Program-made: the position numbers and the translations under genes
Shown here: piece by piece, positions 14,139-17,105 of the stretch
Numbering within the stretch: position 1 is the stretch's first letter
Layout: the number at the start of each line of letters is the position of its first letter
Notes under the pieces: generated by a model
Database searches by the model: none
The model's input: only the letters and a program-made list of their open reading frames with translations
What the model was told of the DNA's origin: nothing
Assembly (NCBI GenBank): GCA_946562005.1
Contig: CAMNVD010000016.1
Coordinates: 1 to 17,105 of the forward strand
DNA length: 17,105 nt
Origin: an uncultured Clostridia bacterium
GTDB lineage: Bacteria > Bacillota > Dehalobacteriia > UBA4068 > JAAVYR01
Direction of reading: 5' to 3'

Positions 14139-15479
14139 TTATACGATGCCTTGAGCCATCATGGCTTTTGCTACTTTTTCAAAGCCGGCAATATTTGCCC
14201 CAGCGATGAGGTCGTTACCTAAACCGTATTCATGAGCGGCATCTAAGGAACTTTTGAAAATATTGACCATGATGCCTTTTAACTTGGCATCCACTTCTTC
14301 AGCAGTCCAGCTGTAACGCATGGAGTTTTGGCTCATTTCTAAGCCGGATACAGCCACGCCGCCGGCATTTACTGCTTTAGAAGGTGCAACAACCACGCCG
14401 TTTTCCCTTAAGAAAGCGATAGCTTCATTGGTGGTCGGCATATTGGAGACTTCTACATAATATTTGATACCGTTGTCTACCATTTGTTTCGCTTCTGCCA
14501 TGTCTACTTCGTTTTGGGTAGCGCAAGGCATCATAATGTCTGCTTTTACACCCCATGGTTTTTCACCAGGATAGAAAGGAACGCCGAATTTATCTGCATA
14601 GTCTTGTACTTTGTTGCGGCAGGAGGCACGCATTTCTAAGAGATAATCTACCTTTTCCGGTGTGCTGATGCCGTCTTTGTCATAGATGTAGCCATCTGGT
14701 CCGGAGATGGTAACGACTTTACCGCCTAATTCGTTGACTTTCTTAATGGTGCCCCAGGCAACATTCCCAAAGCCGGATACGGCGAAGGTTTTGCCTTTGA
14801 TGCTGTCGCCAAAATATTCTAACATTTCTACGGTGTAATAAACAGCACCATAGCCAGTAGCTTCTGGACGGATGAGAGAGCCGCCGTATGTTAAGTCTTT
14901 CCCAGTGAGGACGCCTTCATATTGTTTGGTGATGCGTTTGTATTGGCCATAGAGGAAACCGATTTCTCTGCCGCCGACACCAATATCCCCAGCGGGTACG
15001 TCTACATTGGGGCCAATATGGCGATATAATTCAGTCATAAAGCTTTGGCAGAAAGCCATTACTTCTCTATCAGATTTGCCTTCGGGGTTGAAGTCGGAGC
15101 CACCTTTGCCGCCGCCGATAGGAAGGCCCGTCAGGCTGTTTTTGAAGGTTTGTTCAAAACCTAAAAATTTGATAATCCCTAAATTTACAGATGGGTGGAA
15201 GCGAAGGCCGCCCTTATAAGGCCCGATAGCACTGTTAAATTGCACCCGGAAACCTCTGTTTACCTGCACTTTGCCGTTGTCATCTACCCAAGGAACCCGG
15301 AAACTGATAACCCGTTCTGGTTCTACGATGCGTTCTAAGATGCCGGCTTTTTCGTATTCTGGTCTTTTTGCTAGTAATACTTCTAGCGTACCTAATACTT
15401 CGGTCACTGTTTGATGGAATTCTTTTTCATTTGGGTCTCTTTGTTTTACTTTTGCGATAATCTCATTTACATATGACAT
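14139..15479 (-). CDS. gdhA: Glutamate dehydrogenase, hexameric small form
   Basis: It interconverts glutamate and 2-oxoglutarate plus ammonium using NAD or NADP. At 446 residues it matches the small hexameric class (about 450). Substrate and catalytic residues fall at the same numbers as in the Clostridium symbiosum enzyme: Lys89 in GPYKGGLRFHP, Lys113, Lys125 in GGGKGGSDF, and Asp165 in VPAGDIGVGG. The Rossmann dinucleotide loop is SGFGNVA (235-241), with SGPDGYIYD after the second strand. Cofactor preference cannot be read safely. ATG 15479 follows AAAGGGG by about 8 nt. The gene is alone between its promoter and terminator. In a fermenter of amino acids it would be the entry of glutamate into the 2-oxoglutarate/2-hydroxyglutarate route; that role here is inference. 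Confidence 0.97.
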   Translation of the reverse strand: MSYVNEIIAKVKQRDPNEKEFHQTVTEVLGTLEVLLAKRPEYEKAGILERIVEPERVISFRVPWVDDNGKVQVNRGFRVQFNSAIGPYKGGLRFHPSVNLGIIKFLGFEQTFKNSLTGLPIGGGKGGSDFNPEGKSDREVMAFCQSFMTELYRHIGPNVDVPAGDIGVGGREIGFLYGQYKRITKQYEGVLTGKDLTYGGSLIRPEATGYGAVYYTVEMLEYFGDSIKGKTFAVSGFGNVAWGTIKKVNELGGKVVTISGPDGYIYDKDGISTPEKVDYLLEMRASCRNKVQDYADKFGVPFYPGEKPWGVKADIMMPCATQNEVDMAEAKQMVDNGIKYYVEVSNMPTTNEAIAFLRENGVVVAPSKAVNAGGVAVSGLEMSQNSMRYSWTAEEVDAKLKGIMVNIFKSSLDAAHEYGLGNDLIAGANIAGFEKVAKAMMAQGIV

Positions 15480-15514
15480 AAGATTGCCCCTTTCTTAAAA
15501 TATGCTTAGAAGTT

Positions 15515-15583
15515 GTATACAAGCGCTGTATACGCTGTGTGAGCTTCTGTATTACCATAGGTCTTATCTCTGTGCTATGGTAA
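15515..15583 (-). promoter_or_regulatory. Inverted repeats in the gdhA leader
   Basis: The approximately 113-nt leader holds two symmetric structures. TTACCATAG (15552-15560) and CTATGGTAA (15575-15583) form a perfect 9-bp inverted repeat spaced by 14 nt, lying 10-40 nt after the expected transcript start. Nearer the gene, GTATAC (15515-15520) and GTATAC (15528-15533) flank A plus AGCGCT, so three six-base palindromes stand in a row. They could be repressor operators or RNA hairpins. I cannot match them to a known binding-site family. Confidence 0.55.
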
Positions 15584-15598
15584 CTTATTTATGAAAAT

Positions 15599-15627
15599 AT
15601 TATAGAGGATAAAAAAACATTTGGCAA
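15599..15627 (-). promoter_or_regulatory. Sigma-A promoter of gdhA
   Basis: On the minus strand TTGCCA (15622-15627) and TATAAT (15599-15604) are separated by exactly 17 bp, a near-consensus housekeeping promoter. Transcription should start near 15592, giving a leader of about 113 nt. Confidence 0.85.
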
Positions 15628-15639
15628 GGAGAAATTTTG

Positions 15640-15721
15640 AATATTTAAATATTTTTCATCGAAATGGCCTGCTTAAGCTGATAAAATCAAGTGTGTTTGT
15701 ATAATGTATTTTTAATACATT
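15640..15721. repeat. AT-rich palindromes upstream of gdhA
   Basis: AATATTTAAATATT (15640-15653) is a perfect 14-bp palindrome just upstream of the gdhA -35. AATGTATT and AATACATT (15703-15710 and 15714-15721) form an 8-bp inverted repeat over TTT. Both could be operators or simply AT-rich spacer; no gene is present in 15628-15790. Confidence 0.4.
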
Positions 15722-15789
15722 TTCTTTTTGGCCGCTAAGATATGATAACACCTGTTTTAAAAGATGGTGAATCACGAGACCAAATACTG

Positions 15790-15865
15790 TGGTAAAATAG
15801 TAGGGTACAAAAGAATAAGCAAGTAAGAAAAGAGCACTTTAGCTACGGCTAAAGCGCTCTTTTTG
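15790..15865 (+). ncRNA. Possible small RNA: extended -10 followed by a terminator
   Basis: TGGTAAAAT (15790-15798) matches an extended -10. Thirty bases later a hairpin pairs AAAAGAGC-A-CTTTAGC with GCTAAAG-C-GCTCTTTT around TACG (15828-15864), ending in TTTT. No gene lies between and none ends just before, so the terminator has no obvious owner. A short RNA of about 60 nt, or an attenuator leader for the gene at 16108, are the two readings. No -35 is evident. The terminator is well supported; the RNA is speculative. Confidence 0.4.
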
Positions 15866-15890
15866 CGTCCAAAAGGAGGTTGACCATGGC

Positions 15891-16051
15891 GTCATTTCGG
15901 TAAGCATAACTTACCGCTTCTTCTTCAGAGTGGATAGAAAAGTGGGGGAGTGGGCCAGTGGCGAGGGACGGGGGTTTTCTTTTGCAACGATGGAGGGGAA
16001 AGCTATGAAAATATAGAGAGAAAGATTCTTCGCCCAATGGCTCAGAATGAC
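15891..16051. repeat. Putative intergenic palindromic repeat element
   Basis: The stretch is bounded by GTCATTTCGG on the left and CTCAGAATGAC on the right, whose complement starts GTCATTCTGAG, so the ends are loosely inverted. The right part, GATTCTTCGCCC-AATGG-CTCAGAATGAC (16024-16051), resembles a palindromic extragenic repeat with ATTCTTCG/CTCAGAATGAC arms that is widespread in bacterial genomes. CGGTAAG and CTTACCG (15898-15916) form a perfect hairpin at the left end. The middle is unusually G-rich on the plus strand (15940-15980). No transposase is present; copies elsewhere in the genome would be needed to prove a repeat. Confidence 0.45.
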
Positions 16052-16107
16052 AAAACAGAAAGAGAAAAAAGAAAGAGAAAATTTTATGTATAAGGAGGCA
16101 TCTTACT

Positions 16108-17105
16108 ATGTTAGTTTTTAGCAGAGCACAGGAAATGTTGGATTTTATCAAACCGTATGATTATGAAAGAACACTGAAACGGGATTTTTATTCTTGGATG
16201 GAAAATGACTTGTGGGATTGGGTGCGGCAAAGCCGTCACTTCGATAATACCTATATCCGCAACTTAATCACCGATGGCGACAACGACTACCGGGCAATCG
16301 AAGAACGGAAGGAGATATTGGGCAACAACTATTTCAGTGTAAATCCGGAGCTGTATTGGGAGTTCTTAATAGAGAAGCGAATTATCTCTCTGCCCAAGTT
16401 TTGGCAGGATGAATATCACTTGACTTTGTCGAGAGCTGTCGAATTATTAACACCAGTGCAGCCGCCCAGCGGTATTGTCTTCGGGTTAGGAAACTCTTAT
16501 AATAATGAGAGATACCAAATGGCTATGAAGCTGCTCCAGAAGAAGCTGGGCGGCGAGGCAAACGGCGTCTATGATGAAGATATGGCAGAATGGCTTTATA
16601 TAAAGGGCCGTACTTTTATTCCCAGAGAAGAAGGATACCTGGTCCATGAGGTAGACCCGGACTATCTTTTCAAGGACTGGAAACCTATGGTTTTAGGGGT
16701 AGACAGGTTGCTATGGAGAATGTTTGGATTGAACCCTGACGATTTAAGGCCGGACGGTATTGGTGGAGAATTTGCAGAAGGCGAGGAACAACACTGGCTA
16801 GGGGCAACGGCTGAAGGTGCCGGCTATGCTGGCGCTCCTTTTGACGCTATGGAAAGAACTGTGGCGGAGGGCCATCTGAACCCGGTGTTGCCAACATCGG
16901 AGTTGGTAAAGGATGCCAAAGGAACAGCAAAAACCTTTACCAAAAAACTGGATGGCATAGATATTGTTTTCTCTATGAGCGAGCCGTTGGTAAGGGACTT
17001 AGAGAACGGCACTGTCTCTATGGATACCCTGGAAGATGTAGTGGTGGAAGGGGTAAAGACCTCAACTTCTCAGGTAGTGGGCAATGTGGCAGTTACCTGT
17101 ACGCT
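16108..17105 (+). CDS. Large unrecognised protein, 5' part
   Basis: An uninterrupted reading frame of 332 codons runs from ATG 16108 off the right edge. AAGGAGG (16092-16098) lies 9 nt before the start, giving an excellent ribosome site. There is no signal peptide or early membrane helix. The N-terminal 120 residues are rich in Trp, Tyr and charged residues (YSWMENDLWDWVRQS, ELYWEFLIEK). Residues 139-166 (AMKLLQKKLGGEANGVYDEDMAEWLY) loosely recall a peptidoglycan-binding helix-turn pattern (LQ-x-x-LG-x-x-x-DG-x-[FY]), though I would not assign it. Residues 216-250 are Gly/Ala-rich, and 285-330 look amphipathic (DLENGTVSMDTLEDVVVEGVKTS). Large secreted or polymorphic-toxin-like proteins and phage structural proteins are possible, but I recognise no family. 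Codon use is not obviously foreign. Confidence 0.75.
   Translation, partial: MLVFSRAQEMLDFIKPYDYERTLKRDFYSWMENDLWDWVRQSRHFDNTYIRNLITDGDNDYRAIEERKEILGNNYFSVNPELYWEFLIEKRIISLPKFWQDEYHLTLSRAVELLTPVQPPSGIVFGLGNSYNNERYQMAMKLLQKKLGGEANGVYDEDMAEWLYIKGRTFIPREEGYLVHEVDPDYLFKDWKPMVLGVDRLLWRMFGLNPDDLRPDGIGGEFAEGEEQHWLGATAEGAGYAGAPFDAMERTVAEGHLNPVLPTSELVKDAKGTAKTFTKKLDGIDIVFSMSEPLVRDLENGTVSMDTLEDVVVEGVKTSTSQVVGNVAVTCT

Noticed and set aside
15849..16151. 100-codon minus-strand frame containing HSEPLGEESF
   Set aside because: This kind of translation arises from the palindromic ATTCTTCG/CAGAATGAC repeat; it overlaps the start of the gene at 16108 and a terminator, so it is not treated as a gene.
1..17105. 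CRISPR array, tRNA, rRNA, insertion sequence or prophage integrase
   Set aside because: I looked for regular spaced repeats, cloverleaf-like segments, rRNA-like conserved stretches and transposase or integrase motifs and saw none.

Overview
The window looks like ordinary chromosome from a moderate-GC Firmicute. It has strong AAGGAGG-type ribosome binding sites, hairpin-plus-T-tract terminators after most units, and a lipoprotein-anchored ABC binding protein. An amino-acid uptake operon together with an anabolic-type glutamate dehydrogenase would fit an anaerobic amino-acid fermenter, for example in the Negativicutes (Acidaminococcus/Phascolarctobacterium-like). That placement is inference; there is no rRNA or other marker gene here to fix the taxon.

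Layout. (1) 1-1587: the 3' end of signal peptidase I (lepB), then S-adenosylmethionine synthetase (metK), closed by a strong terminator. (2) 1685-3461, minus strand: a CitMHS/NhaD-type sodium:proton antiporter with a good promoter and an unusually long (about 210 nt), apparently structured leader. (3) 3552-8836, plus strand: a complete branched-chain-amino-acid-type (LIV/HAAT) ABC importer operon in the order ATPase LivG, ATPase LivF, lipoprotein binding protein, permease LivH, permease LivM. A hairpin lies between the binding protein and the permeases. (4) 8834-9410: a single-gene unit for a small secreted Cys/His-rich protein made of two 33-residue repeats. (5) 9441-10655: a membrane-anchored CapA-family protein. 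(6) 10710-11780, minus strand: a GGDEF plus HD-GYP protein in which both domains have lost key catalytic residues. (7) 12087-14035: an ECF sigma factor translationally coupled, through a TTG start, to a zinc-finger membrane anti-sigma factor with a large extracytoplasmic part ending in propeller-like repeats. (8) 14076-15627, minus strand: glutamate dehydrogenase (gdhA), with a consensus promoter and a leader rich in inverted repeats. (9) 15640-16107: an intergenic mosaic with AT palindromes, an orphan extended -10 plus terminator (possible small RNA), and a repeat-like element. (10) 16108-17105: the 5' part of a large unrecognised gene that runs off the window.

The most unusual signals are these. 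One ATP site of the LIV transporter appears to have decayed, with the LivG signature motif and the LivF Q-loop both lost, which by family geometry are on the same composite site. The GGDEF/HD-GYP protein is doubly degenerate. The repeated Cys/His protein looks like a metal-binding module. The gdhA leader carries nested inverted repeats. The partial gene at the right edge has no recognisable family over 332 residues. None of these proves a new system; each is stated with the test that would decide it.
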